The translations under genes were made by a program, and so were the position numbers. The notes beneath the pieces are model-generated. The model had not been told where the DNA came from and did no database searches. It was given only the letters and a program-made list of their open reading frames with translations. A stretch of DNA of 64,000 bases from the NCBI GenBank assembly GCA_028277845.1, contig JANQFL010000007.1, positions 47,859 to 111,858 of the forward strand. The letters are read 5' to 3'. Shown here piece after piece: positions 36,597 to 45,030 of the stretch; the first letter of the stretch is position 1; each line of letters begins with the position of its first letter. The DNA is from Sneathiellales bacterium. Lineage in GTDB: Bacteria; Pseudomonadota; Alphaproteobacteria; JANQFL01.

Positions 36597-36729
36597 GATG
36601 TCTCTTCACCTTGCGAAGTGTCGGTTTCCGCTGCGGCAACTGGGCCAACACCCCGTAATTCCGGAGTAAAGCCCCATATATTGCCCCCGACATCCCAACG
36701 AACCATATATGTAGCGTATGCGTGCGCGT

Positions 36730-36816
36730 TTCGCAGTGCAACTGCGAATCAAGTCCAGATGAAGGATTCTTGTGGATAACTGATCGCCGGCGAGAGATCG
36801 TTCCCGATCATCCACA
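36730..36816. promoter_or_regulatory. Hairpin and DnaA-box-like motifs in the ubiK/ybjN gap
   Basis: The 279-bp gap between ubiK and the YbjN gene contains a perfect 8-bp inverted repeat TTCGCAGT-GCA-ACTGCGAA (36730-36748), then TGTGGATAA (36771-36779), the exact complement of the DnaA box TTATCCACA, and TCATCCACA (36808-36816) with one mismatch in the opposite orientation. CATATATG occurs just upstream. The function is unknown. Confidence 0.4.
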
Positions 36817-36875
36817 GCATGCGTGCATACCCACGAACCGGGCGTGCCGGCCGGCGGCCGTTAAGCCAGTCGCAT

Positions 36876-37187
36876 TCAGTCGGCTGGCTTGGAGTCTGCC
36901 GCCGGTTTCTTACGGCTTGATGACCGCGGTTTCGCAGCCTTTTTGGCAAGTTGCTGTTCCAGGGCCTCGATGCGCTGCAACAGCCGTTCGTTTTCCTCGC
37001 GCGCCGCGACAGCCATTTCGCGGACGGCTTCAAAATCCTCGCGGGTCACGAGATCCATCTCGTTCAGGACACGCTCAAGGCGCTGGCGAATCAGCGTTTC
37101 CGCTTCACTTTTCGCCCCTTGCAGAGTTCCCAACGCGCTGGTCGCGATCCGCGACAGGTCGTCCAACAGGCGGTTATCGGTTTGCAT
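36876..37187 (-). CDS. ubiK: Ubiquinone biosynthesis accessory factor UbiK (BMFP)
   Basis: UbiK is a small coiled-coil accessory factor that works with UbiJ in aerobic ubiquinone synthesis. The 103-residue protein has NRLLDDLSRIATSALGTLQGAKSEAE (by segment), a mid region LERVLNEMDLVTREDFEAVREMA and the coiled coil ENERLLQRIEALEQQLAKKA, followed by a Lys/Ser-rich tail. The open frame runs 33 codons further upstream, but ATG at 37187 gives the family start (MQTDNRLLDD). It is divergent from lgt, as in many Alphaproteobacteria. Confidence 0.93.
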   Translation of the reverse strand: MQTDNRLLDDLSRIATSALGTLQGAKSEAETLIRQRLERVLNEMDLVTREDFEAVREMAVAAREENERLLQRIEALEQQLAKKAAKPRSSSRKKPAADSKPAD

Positions 37188-37323
37188 TGGATTCAATCCT
37201 CTCACTCTCTTTCTGAATATGGCGAGCCCGGCGAGAAGACGCAAGCCGTTGAAACACTTGAAAGGTTGTTCCCCGGACCCCGGCAACCTATAAGGTCAGC
37301 ACGGAAATTTCAGGAAATCTGCC

Positions 37324-38151
37324 GTGCTGTCCCTCGTCGCCGCCCTTCCCTTCCCGACCATCGACCCGGTGCTGGTTTCCATCGGCCCCCTCGCCATCCG
37401 GTGGTACGCGCTCGCCTATATCGCCGGATTGTTGCTCGGCTGGTGGTACATCCTGCGCCTTGTCCGCGATACGGCCTTGTCGTTCGCGGACCGTGGCATG
37501 CAACCGAAATTCGTCGATGACTTTTTTGTCTGGGCCACCATCGGCGTCATCCTGGGCGGCCGCACGGGTTACGTTCTGTTTTACAATCTGGAGTATTTCG
37601 CTTCCCGCCCCGTGGAGATCTTCTACGTTTGGCAGGGCGGCATGGCGTTCCACGGCGGTCTGCTCGGCGTCATCGTGGCCATGTGGCTGTTTTCGCGGCA
37701 CCGGGGCATCGGCCTGCTGGCCGTTGCCGACGCCGTCGCCTGCGCGGCCCCCATCGGATTGTTTTTCGGCAGGCTGGCCAACTTCATCAACCAGGAACTG
37801 TGGGGGCGGGTGACGGATGTGCCGTGGGCCTTCGTTTTCCCGAAGGCGGGGTCTGATCCAAGGCATGCCAGCCAGTTGTATGAAGCCGCGCTGGAGGGCG
37901 CCCTGCTGTTCGCCCTCATGTGGTTTCTGGTCTACCGCTTCGGCGCCTCGAGGAAACCGGGGTTCCTGTCCGGTGTCTTTCTGCTGGGATACTCCCTGGC
38001 CCGGGCATTCGTCGAACTGTTCCGGCAACCGGATCCGCAACTGGGATTCCTGTTCGAAGGAACCTCTATCACCATGGGGCAATTGCTCTCCGTGCCGATG
38101 ATGGCGCTAGGCGTCTACCTGATCATCCGCGGACGCCGCGTACCAGCCTGA
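37324..38151 (+). CDS. lgt: Prolipoprotein diacylglyceryl transferase (Lgt)
   Basis: Lgt moves diacylglycerol from phosphatidylglycerol to the lipobox cysteine of prolipoproteins in the inner membrane. The 275-residue protein has seven hydrophobic segments, IRWYALAYIAGLLLGWWY near the start, GGRTGYVLFYN, the HGG motif (WQGGMAFHGGLLG), and the Lgt signature GLFFGRLANFINQELWG. The start is GTG with AGGAAA upstream. Several lipoproteins of the window would be its substrates. The methyltransferase gene follows 16 bases later. Confidence 0.97.
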   Translation: MLSLVAALPFPTIDPVLVSIGPLAIRWYALAYIAGLLLGWWYILRLVRDTALSFADRGMQPKFVDDFFVWATIGVILGGRTGYVLFYNLEYFASRPVEIFYVWQGGMAFHGGLLGVIVAMWLFSRHRGIGLLAVADAVACAAPIGLFFGRLANFINQELWGRVTDVPWAFVFPKAGSDPRHASQLYEAALEGALLFALMWFLVYRFGASRKPGFLSGVFLLGYSLARAFVELFRQPDPQLGFLFEGTSITMGQLLSVPMMALGVYLIIRGRRVPA

Positions 38152-38167
38152 CGACGGTCGGTGTTCG

Positions 38168-39265
38168 ATGAGCAAACTGGCAGGACATCTCAAAGATCTC
38201 ATCCGGTCCCAGGGACCGATTCCCGTCAGCGTGTATATGGGCGAATGCCTGGCCAACCGCGAACACGGGTATTACATGGAACGCGACCCGCTGGGAGCGG
38301 CCGGCGATTTCACGACGGCGCCGGAAATCAGCCAGATGTTCGGCGAATTGATCGGTCTGTGGTGCGCCGCCGTCTGGCAATCCATGGGAAGCCCGGCAAG
38401 CGTATCGTTGGTGGAACTGGGTCCCGGCCGCGGCACGTTGATGGCGGATGCCCTGCGGGCCACCCGCGCGGTGCCGCCCTTTTCTGACGCGTTGTCGGTT
38501 CATCTGGTGGAAACCAGCCCCGTCCTTCGACAAAAGCAAAAGGACGCGCTGCGTGAAGTTCGGGTGGCCTGGCATGAGTCCGTGTCATCAATTCCGGACG
38601 GCCCTGTCATTGTTGTCGCCAATGAATTCTTCGATGCCTTGCCGATTCGGCAGTTCGTTCGCCGTTCCGACGGCTGGCACGAGCGCCTGGTTGGTTTCAG
38701 TGACGATTCCGACCTGCAATTCCAGATCAGTCCGCTAACGACCTCACTGCCTTCGGACCAGCCAATACCCTTTGACGATGCGCCGCAGGACGCCATCGTC
38801 GAAATTTGCCCGGCCGGGCGAACCATCGCCAGGGATATTGGCATTCGCGTCGCCAAGTATCCGGGTGCCGCGCTGATCATCGACTACGGTCCGCTCCAGA
38901 CAGCACCCGGCGACAGTCTGCAGGCCGTCAAAGACCATCAATACCATGATGTTCTGGAGTCCCCGGGAGACGCCGACATCACAGCCCATGTGGATTTCCA
39001 GTCCCTGTCCAGGGCCGCGCAAGACGGAGGTGCTGTCGCGTCGGGTGTGATCACGCAAAGTGCGTTCCTCGACTCCCTGGGAATCCGGCATCGTGCGGAC
39101 AGACTGAAAACGAGCGCGACGAGCCGTCAACGGGCGGACATCGATGCGGCGTTGCAGAGGTTGACGTCGCCCCACGCCATGGGGCACCTGTTTAAGGCGA
39201 TGTCCATCTGCCACCCAGACCTGTCCAAACCCCCTGGTTTCGAGGATCCTTCTTTATGGCCCTGA
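38168..39265 (+). CDS. SAM-dependent methyltransferase, NDUFAF7/MidA family
   Basis: This 365-residue protein is of the DUF185/MidA family, whose mitochondrial member NDUFAF7 dimethylates an Arg of the complex I subunit NDUFS2. The family stretches are clear: GPIPVSVYMGECLANREHGYYM, DPLGAAGDFTTAPEISQMFGELIGLWC (by segment), the SAM motif LVELGPGRGTLMAD, VVANEFFDALPIRQFVRR and YGPLQTAPGDSLQAVKDH. A role in complex I assembly is inferred from the family. It lies between lgt and pgeF and overlaps pgeF by 10 bases. Confidence 0.93.
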   Translation: MSKLAGHLKDLIRSQGPIPVSVYMGECLANREHGYYMERDPLGAAGDFTTAPEISQMFGELIGLWCAAVWQSMGSPASVSLVELGPGRGTLMADALRATRAVPPFSDALSVHLVETSPVLRQKQKDALREVRVAWHESVSSIPDGPVIVVANEFFDALPIRQFVRRSDGWHERLVGFSDDSDLQFQISPLTTSLPSDQPIPFDDAPQDAIVEICPAGRTIARDIGIRVAKYPGAALIIDYGPLQTAPGDSLQAVKDHQYHDVLESPGDADITAHVDFQSLSRAAQDGGAVASGVITQSAFLDSLGIRHRADRLKTSATSRQRADIDAALQRLTSPHAMGHLFKAMSICHPDLSKPPGFEDPSLWP

Positions 39266-40047
39266 TGCTCCACAGCGCGGTGTTGTCTTCTTCTCCAGGC
39301 GTCAGTCACGGCTTCTTCACCCGCAAGGGTGGCGTGTCCGAAGGCGTTCACGGAACCCTCAATTGCGGCCCGGGCAGTGACGACGATCCCGCCAAGGTCG
39401 ACGAGAACCGCCGGCGGGCACTGGCGGCATTGGACGCACAACCGGACTCGCTGTTGACGCTTTATCAGATTCACAGCGCCGACGTGGTGACCGTCGACGC
39501 GGTATGGGACTCCGGACAGCGGCCGAAAGCGGACGCCATGGTGACCGATCGTCCCGGACTGGTTCTCGGCATTCTTACGGCGGACTGTGCGCCCGTCTTG
39601 TTCGCCGACAGCCAAGCCGGTGTCGTCGGCGCCGCCCATGCCGGCTGGAAAGGCGCGTTAGGCGGCGTGGTTCCGGCAACGGTTTCGGCCATGGAACGCA
39701 TCGGCGCCGACCGGACACGGATCGTCGCGGCGATCGGACCGTGTATTTCACAGGCGTCCTATGAAGTCAGCGCCGAGTTCCGCGACCCGTTTATCGCCCA
39801 GTCAGCGGACAATGGCCGCTTTTTCTCGGCCGGCGAACGGGACGGACATTTGCAGTTCGATTTGGAAGGCTATGTCGCGCACTCCCTGAAGCGATGCGGC
39901 GTATCCCGATTCGAAGCACTGCACGAAGATACCCGCATGCAGGATGATCTGTTCTTCAGTTATCGCCGTACATGTTTGAGGAGGGAACGCGATTATGGCC
40001 GCCAGTTGTCGGCGATCGGTTTGATGACGGCGCACAATTCGGCATGA
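39256..40047 (+). CDS. pgeF: Peptidoglycan editing factor PgeF (laccase-domain / YfiH family)
   Basis: PgeF-family enzymes remove or prevent misincorporated Ser in peptidoglycan stems; relatives act as purine nucleoside phosphorylase/deaminases. The 263-residue protein has HGFFTRKGGVSEGVHGTLNCG, the Zn-site residues in GILTADCAPVLFAD (Cys) and GAAHAGWKGALGG (His), and IGPCISQASYEVSAEF. It overlaps the methyltransferase at its start and the EamA gene at its stop (ATGA). The lgt-midA-pgeF order is standard in Alphaproteobacteria. Confidence 0.95.
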   Translation: MALMLHSAVLSSSPGVSHGFFTRKGGVSEGVHGTLNCGPGSDDDPAKVDENRRRALAALDAQPDSLLTLYQIHSADVVTVDAVWDSGQRPKADAMVTDRPGLVLGILTADCAPVLFADSQAGVVGAAHAGWKGALGGVVPATVSAMERIGADRTRIVAAIGPCISQASYEVSAEFRDPFIAQSADNGRFFSAGERDGHLQFDLEGYVAHSLKRCGVSRFEALHEDTRMQDDLFFSYRRTCLRRERDYGRQLSAIGLMTAHNSA

Positions 40048-40994
40048 AGAGCAACAGCCAGACCAAGTACTTCTGGGCCTATCTCGCTGTATTTCTTGGC
40101 GTGTGCGGGCATGCGTCGAGCGAATTCGTGTCGGTGTTTTCCGGCGTGTCGGGTCCTGAGGTATCGGTCTGGCGGTATCTGCTCGGCGGCCTGGGATTGG
40201 TCCTCTGGGCGTTGGTCCTGCCGCAAAGCCGGGACCTGCTGACGCCGCTCAGGCACGATGGCATGCGTATCGTCCTGCTATCGGTCGGCGGCGTCACCTT
40301 TACCTATCTGGCCTTCCATTGGGCGCTGGATTTCGCCAGTGTCATTCAGGTGGCGACACTGATCACCACCATGCCGATATTTGTCGGCATCGCCAACCTG
40401 GCGGTCAACCGCATGCCCGTCTCGGCGGCCAAGATCATGAGCGGCATCTGCGCCGCCGCCGGAGTAGCCCTGCTGCTCACGGATGGTGCCCTGGCCAGAC
40501 TGGCCGGCTCGGAAGACAGCGTCATCGGGCTCGGGCTGGCGCTGGCGACGACGGTGCTGGGCGCCACCTACGCGGTGCTGGTCAAACCGGTTATCGTGCA
40601 ATATGGCGCATTACGGGTGACAGCCCTGTCGATGATGATCGGCGGTATCGGTCTTTGGCTGCTGGTGGGAACCGCCTGGGGCATCTGGGTCGATCCCACG
40701 ACCCTTTTCGATCGGCCCGACAGGGAAGCATACTCGTTGTTGACCATCGCATTGTGGAATACGACGATAACGCAATTGCTGTGGTTCGGCGGCTTGGCGG
40801 CCGTGCCCGATATTACCCGGGGCAGTTATCTGTTTTTCCTCAAGCCGGTGATCGCCGCGGCCTTGGCCTTGACCTTGCTGGGCCAGCCGATCACGCCTAT
40901 TCAGGTGCTGGCAATTATCGTCATTTGCGGCTCCGTCGTCGTGGAATTGAACTGGCCACGTGTTTCGGCGCTGTTTTCGAGACAGGGATCCTGA
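40044..40994 (+). CDS. EamA-family (DMT) transporter
   Basis: This inner-membrane protein of 316 residues has ten predicted helices in two EamA repeats, typical of drug/metabolite or amino-acid exporters. Hydrophobic segments include FWAYLAVFLGVCGHASSEF, VWRYLLGGLGLVLWALVL, MRIVLLSVGGVTFTYLAF, VIQVATLITTMPIFVGI, IGLGLALATTVLGATYAVL and VLAIIVICGSVVVEL. The ATG at 40044 overlaps the pgeF stop; the open frame runs 24 codons further upstream in the pgeF sequence. The transported substrate is unknown. Confidence 0.9.
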   Translation: MKSNSQTKYFWAYLAVFLGVCGHASSEFVSVFSGVSGPEVSVWRYLLGGLGLVLWALVLPQSRDLLTPLRHDGMRIVLLSVGGVTFTYLAFHWALDFASVIQVATLITTMPIFVGIANLAVNRMPVSAAKIMSGICAAAGVALLLTDGALARLAGSEDSVIGLGLALATTVLGATYAVLVKPVIVQYGALRVTALSMMIGGIGLWLLVGTAWGIWVDPTTLFDRPDREAYSLLTIALWNTTITQLLWFGGLAAVPDITRGSYLFFLKPVIAAALALTLLGQPITPIQVLAIIVICGSVVVELNWPRVSALFSRQGS

Positions 40995-40999
40995 TCGAC

Positions 41000-42151
41000 A
41001 TGCCTCTGCATTTCTCGCGTGAAGAGTTTGAAAAACGCAAGACAGCAACGTTAAGAGCCTTGAGCGCGCAAGGTCTGGATGGACTGCTGATATTCCGGCA
41101 GGAAAGCATGTATTACCTGACGGGCTACGACACCTTCGGCTATGTGTATTTTCAATGCCTGTATCTTCATGGCGACGGGCGCATGGTGCTGTTGACCCGG
41201 GCGCCCGACCTGCGACAGGCGCAGCACACGTCGTTGCTGGACGATATCCGTATCTGGACGGATGAGGACGGCGCCAATCCGGCAGGCGCCTTACGCACGA
41301 TATTGGACGAGTTCGGCTGCCGCGGCGGTACTCTGGGCATCGAGTGGGACGCCTATGGCTTGACCGCGCACGTCGGTCGCCAGGTGGACGCGGCGCTCGA
41401 CGGTTATTGTTCGCTGTCAGACGCGTCGCGCCTGGTCAGCGGTTTGCGCCTGGTGAAAAGCCCGGCCGAGTTGGATTATGTCCGGCGCGCCGCCAAGCTG
41501 GCCGATGACGCGCTGGCCGAAGCCGAAGCCATGGCCAAGGGCGGCGCTTTCGAGGGCGATATCCTCGCCGCCATGCAAGGGGCCGTATTCCGCGGCGACG
41601 GCGACTATCCGGGCAACGAATTCATCATCGGCTCCGGCCCGGGCGCTCTGCTGTGCCGGTATTTCAGTGGCCGGCGGCATCTGGATGACCACGACCAGTT
41701 GACCCTGGAATTCGCCGGGGCGTACCGCCACTACCATTCCTGCCTGATGCGCACGATCCTGATCGGCGATGCGGCGCCTGGGCACCGGTCCATGCATGCC
41801 GTCTGCCGCGACGCCCTGGCGGCCTGCGAGGACACGGTGGCGCCCGGCCGGGCCATGGGGGACGTGTTCGATGCCCACGCTCGGGTCATGGATGACGCCG
41901 GCATGCGCGAACACCGGCTCAACGCCTGCGGCTATTCCCTGGGCACCACGTTCTCGCCCAACTGGATGGACTGGCCCATGTTCTATACGGGAAACGAAAC
42001 CGTCATGGCGCCCAACATGGTGTTCTTCCTGCATATGATCCTCATGGACAGCGACACGAATCGGGCTATGACTCTGGGACGCACGGTACGGGTTACGGAA
42101 ACGGGTTGCGAACCCTTATCCAAGGCGCCGGTCGATCTGGTCGTAAACTAG
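41000..42151 (+). CDS. M24-fold hydrolase, Xaa-Pro peptidase / ectoine hydrolase-like (metal site altered)
   Basis: This 383-residue protein has a creatinase N-domain (FSREEFEKRKTATLRALSAQGLDGLLIF, by segment) and a pita-bread C-domain. The residues that bind two metals in true aminopeptidase P are changed: the first Asp position reads LEFAGAY and the second HSCLMRT, where SDxTRT would be normal. This is like creatinase and the ectoine hydrolase (DoeA) group, where catalysis needs no dinuclear metal. It lies 5 bases after the EamA stop. Hydrolysis of an osmolyte-like or N-acyl substrate is possible; function is unproven. Confidence 0.88.
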   Translation: MPLHFSREEFEKRKTATLRALSAQGLDGLLIFRQESMYYLTGYDTFGYVYFQCLYLHGDGRMVLLTRAPDLRQAQHTSLLDDIRIWTDEDGANPAGALRTILDEFGCRGGTLGIEWDAYGLTAHVGRQVDAALDGYCSLSDASRLVSGLRLVKSPAELDYVRRAAKLADDALAEAEAMAKGGAFEGDILAAMQGAVFRGDGDYPGNEFIIGSGPGALLCRYFSGRRHLDDHDQLTLEFAGAYRHYHSCLMRTILIGDAAPGHRSMHAVCRDALAACEDTVAPGRAMGDVFDAHARVMDDAGMREHRLNACGYSLGTTFSPNWMDWPMFYTGNETVMAPNMVFFLHMILMDSDTNRAMTLGRTVRVTETGCEPLSKAPVDLVVN

Positions 42152-42155
42152 TGTC

Positions 42156-42224
42156 ATGCCATACCTTTTTTTCTTCATGGTGTTTCTGATTCTGGGGCTG
42201 ATGGTGAGCTGTGTCCTACTTTAA
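42156..42224 (+). CDS. Possible 22-residue hydrophobic micro-protein overlapping the next gene
   Basis: An ATG five bases after the M24 gene opens a 22-codon frame encoding an almost entirely hydrophobic peptide (MPYLFFFMVF, then LILGLMVSC and VLL). Its stop lies 11 bases inside the lipoprotein gene. It might be a single-pass micro-protein or a coupling leader. No ribosome site is seen, so this is a low-confidence call. Confidence 0.25.
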   Translation: MPYLFFFMVFLILGLMVSCVLL

Positions 42225-43101
42225 GCCGGTCAATGTCGTCTTGGTGCTCCTGGCCTTGGCGGTTGCCGCCTGCCAACCGGTGCCGCGGCCGTTTCAGCCC
42301 GAAATCAAGTCAAGCGCCCTGAGGAACTACGCCATCCCCTCGCCCAGGGCATCGCTGGTCATTCCACCCGTGGCGGGCATCAAGGACCCGACATCGACAC
42401 AGCTCAGCGCCTCGGTGGCAGAGGCCCTGCAGGAACTGGAAATCGGCGCCACAACGCGCAGCGGCAATGCACCGCGCTACCGGTTGCGTGGCATTCTGAA
42501 GAAACAGACCGTCTCGGGTTCCCATACGGTTGTCGTCATCGACTGGATCCTCATCAATCCACAGAACCGCGACATCAACCTGATCCGGCAGAACCTTGCG
42601 GTTTCGTCGTACGGCTGGAATACGGGCAACAAGGACGTCTTCGCGGCGGTGGCGGCGGATCTCGCGCCGCAGGTCGATCTCATGCTGCGGTCGGGGACCA
42701 AACGGGCGCCGGCCCGCGCTTTGGCCCGGGCGGTCGTCGAGCCGGTGTACGGCGCGCCGGGCGACGGCAAGGTCGCCTTGGCCGCGGCCATGGCCAACGT
42801 TCTGTCCCGGGCCAACGTCGCCATCGCCCGCGAAGCGGCGCCGGGCGTCTATCGTGTCCTGGGCCAGGTGTTGATTCGCCCGCACGATGGACAGCAGGAT
42901 CTGGTTCAGATCAGTTGGGAACTGAAGAGCCCGGACGGTAAACGGCTGGGCGCCGTGACGCAGCAGAATCTGGTCGCCCGTGGCAGCCTGTCGGGCAAAT
43001 GGGGGCACGTGGCCGATATCGTCGCCGAGAAGGCGGCCGATGGGATCATTCAGATCCTTCGGGCCGCGGCGGCGGCCAAGACCACCGGGAATCCGGCCTG
43101 A
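42211..43101 (+). CDS. Putative lipoprotein of unknown function
   Basis: This 296-residue lipoprotein begins with a GTG and has a hydrophobic leader ending in the lipobox LAVAAC. The mature part has two similar halves: ASLVIPPVAGIKDPTSTQLSASVAEALQ and later GDGKVALAAAMANVLSRANVAI, each followed by a strand region with a putative lipid- or sugar-related beta fold (RYRLRGILKKQ..., VYRVLGQVLIRP...). I do not recognise a named family beyond alphaproteobacterial hypothetical lipoproteins. A weak hairpin GCCCG/CGGGC (43135-43148) follows the stop. Confidence 0.75.
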   Translation: MSYFKPVNVVLVLLALAVAACQPVPRPFQPEIKSSALRNYAIPSPRASLVIPPVAGIKDPTSTQLSASVAEALQELEIGATTRSGNAPRYRLRGILKKQTVSGSHTVVVIDWILINPQNRDINLIRQNLAVSSYGWNTGNKDVFAAVAADLAPQVDLMLRSGTKRAPARALARAVVEPVYGAPGDGKVALAAAMANVLSRANVAIAREAAPGVYRVLGQVLIRPHDGQQDLVQISWELKSPDGKRLGAVTQQNLVARGSLSGKWGHVADIVAEKAADGIIQILRAAAAAKTTGNPA

Positions 43102-43290
43102 CCGGACAAATTGCCGCTTTTTTGGGGAAAAATGGCCCGCGATCGGGCGCTTTAGCCATTTACAGCATCCAAGCGCCTTGATAAATTCCGCCGCGCCTTC
43201 AGACCGGTTTCGCAAGCTGTTGGTCCCGTTAACCAATCCGTCGCGAAATCACGTCATCAAGCCGAAAACCGAACGCCGGGGCCGCCAAGC

Positions 43291-44226
43291 ATGAAAATAC
43301 TGTCCGGGAATGCCAATCGGCCGCTGGCCGAGGCGATTGCCGCCTATCTCAACGTACCCCTGACCAAGGCGTCGGTCCGCCGGTTCTCGGACATGGAGGT
43401 GTTCGTCGAGGTGCAGGAGAACGTGCGCGGCGAGGACGTCTTCATCATCCAACCCACTTCCTACCCGGCCAACGACAATCTGATGGAACTGCTGGTCTGC
43501 ATCGACGCCCTGCGCCGGGCCTCGGCAAGGCGCATCACGGCGGTCATCCCCTATTTCGGCTATGCCCGCCAGGACCGCAAACCGGGTCCCCGGACGCCGA
43601 TCTCGGCCAAGCTGGTGGCCAACCTGATCACCACCGCCGGCGCCAACCGGGTCCTGACCCTCGACCTGCACGCCGGCCAGATCCAGGGTTTTTTCGACAT
43701 TCCGACCGACAACCTGTTCGGCGCGCCGGTCATCGTGCCCGACATCAAGCAGCACTACGGCGACGCGGAGCTGATGATCGTCTCGCCCGATGTCGGCGGC
43801 GTGGTGCGGGCCCGGGCCATCGCCAAGCGGCTGAACAACGCGGATCTGGCCATCGTCGACAAACGCCGCGAGCGGGCCGGCGTGTCGGAAGTCATGAACA
43901 TCATCGGCGACGTCAAGGACCGGCCGTGCATCCTGGTCGACGATATCGTCGATTCGGCGGGCACATTGTGCAATGCGGCCGATGCCCTGATGGAGCAAGG
44001 CGCCAAGTCGGTGGCCGCCTATGTGACCCACGGCGTGCTGTCGGGCGGTGCCGTGGCCCGGGTATCCGGTTCCTCTCTTCAGGAATTGGTGACCACGGAC
44101 AGTATTATGGCGACGGAGGCCGTGCGGGTTTCGCACAACGTCCGCCAAATCACGATCGGACCGCTGATCGGTGAGGCGATGCGCCGGATCAGCGAGGAAT
44201 CTTCGGTTTCCAGCCTGTTCGACTAG
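43291..44226 (+). CDS. prs: Ribose-phosphate pyrophosphokinase (Prs)
   Basis: Prs makes PRPP from ribose-5-phosphate and ATP for nucleotide, histidine and tryptophan synthesis. The 311-residue protein is canonical: [36 protein letters not shown], the ATP loop [15 protein letters not shown], the Mg/PRPP stretch [19 protein letters not shown], and the PRPP loop [14 protein letters not shown]. It starts a conserved order prs-rplY-pth-ychF. Confidence 0.98.
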   Translation: MKILSGNANRPLAEAIAAYLNVPLTKASVRRFSDMEVFVEVQENVRGEDVFIIQPTSYPANDNLMELLVCIDALRRASARRITAVIPYFGYARQDRKPGPRTPISAKLVANLITTAGANRVLTLDLHAGQIQGFFDIPTDNLFGAPVIVPDIKQHYGDAELMIVSPDVGGVVRARAIAKRLNNADLAIVDKRRERAGVSEVMNIIGDVKDRPCILVDDIVDSAGTLCNAADALMEQGAKSVAAYVTHGVLSGGAVARVSGSSLQELVTTDSIMATEAVRVSHNVRQITIGPLIGEAMRRISEESSVSSLFD

Positions 44227-44244
44227 GCGGGAAACGGACTTTCG

Positions 44245-44305
44245 CGTCAGCACCCCTGGAGGCTGACGTCAAACCGGCGGCCGGGTTCGGTGGATACGAC
44301 CCGGC
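44245..44305 (+). promoter_or_regulatory. Two tandem hairpins in the prs-rplY gap
   Basis: CGTCAGC/GCTGACG (44245-44268, 10-nt loop) is followed by GCCGGGT/ACCCGGC (44280-44305, 12-nt loop), and CCGGCGGCC is directly repeated (44274-44282, 44301-44309). The second hairpin ends 30 bases before the rplY ATG, whose ribosome site AAAGGAGAA lies after it. There is no T-tract; it may be a ribosomal-protein leader or attenuator. Confidence 0.4.
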
Positions 44306-44334
44306 GGCCACGGAAAACGTGAAAGGAGAACGAC

Positions 44335-45021
44335 ATGAGTGACGACGTATCCGTCATGACGGCGCAGGCGCGCGAACGGGTGGGCAAGGGGGCCGCCCGC
44401 AAGGCGCGTGCGACCGGCGTAGTGCCCGGAGTGATCTACGGCGACAAGAAACCGGCCCGGCCGGTGAGCATCGAAGGACGCGTTCTGATCAAGGAATTGC
44501 GCCGCGGTGGCTTCCTCAACCGGCTTTATGAACTGGACGTCGAGGGCGACAAGGAACGTGTCCTGCCTCGTGACGTGCAGCTGGACCCGGTATCCGACTT
44601 CCCGATCCACGTGGATTTCCTGCGTCTGGGACGCGGCGCCGAGATCAAGATCATGATCCCGGTGAACTTCACCGGCGAGGAGGAATCGGAGGGCCTGAAG
44701 CGCGGCGGCGTGATCAACGTCGTGCGCCACGAGATCGAGTTCTCGTGCCCGGCCGATGCCATCCCCGAGGCCATCGAAGTCAGCTTGGCCGGCAGCGATA
44801 TCGGTGATTCGATCCACATCAGCGAGGTCACGCTGCCGGACGGCGTGACGCCGACCATCACCGACCGCGACTTCACCATCGCCACAATCGCGGCGCCGAC
44901 GGTTGTCGCCGACGAAGCCGCCGAGGAGGCCGCGGAAGCGGCCGAGGGCGAAGAAGGCGAAGAGGCCGTGGAAGGTGCCGAAGAAGCGGCACCCGCCGAG
45001 TCGGAAGACTCGAGCGAGTAA
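44335..45021 (+). CDS. rplY: 50S ribosomal protein bL25 (Ctc/TL5 form)
   Basis: bL25 binds 5S rRNA in the large ribosomal subunit. The 228-residue protein is the long Ctc-type: N-terminal L25 domain (RERVGKGAARKARATGVVPGVIYG, by segment) and the C-terminal TL5 beta domain (IMIPVNFTGEEESEGLKRGG, FSCPADAIPEAIEVSL, ITDRDFTIATIAAP). The tail is a Glu/Ala-rich acidic stretch typical of Alphaproteobacteria. A good site AAAGGAGAACGAC precedes the ATG. Confidence 0.97.
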   Translation: MSDDVSVMTAQARERVGKGAARKARATGVVPGVIYGDKKPARPVSIEGRVLIKELRRGGFLNRLYELDVEGDKERVLPRDVQLDPVSDFPIHVDFLRLGRGAEIKIMIPVNFTGEEESEGLKRGGVINVVRHEIEFSCPADAIPEAIEVSLAGSDIGDSIHISEVTLPDGVTPTITDRDFTIATIAAPTVVADEAAEEAAEAAEGEEGEEAVEGAEEAAPAESEDSSE

Positions 45022-45030
45022 GCGCGGCTC

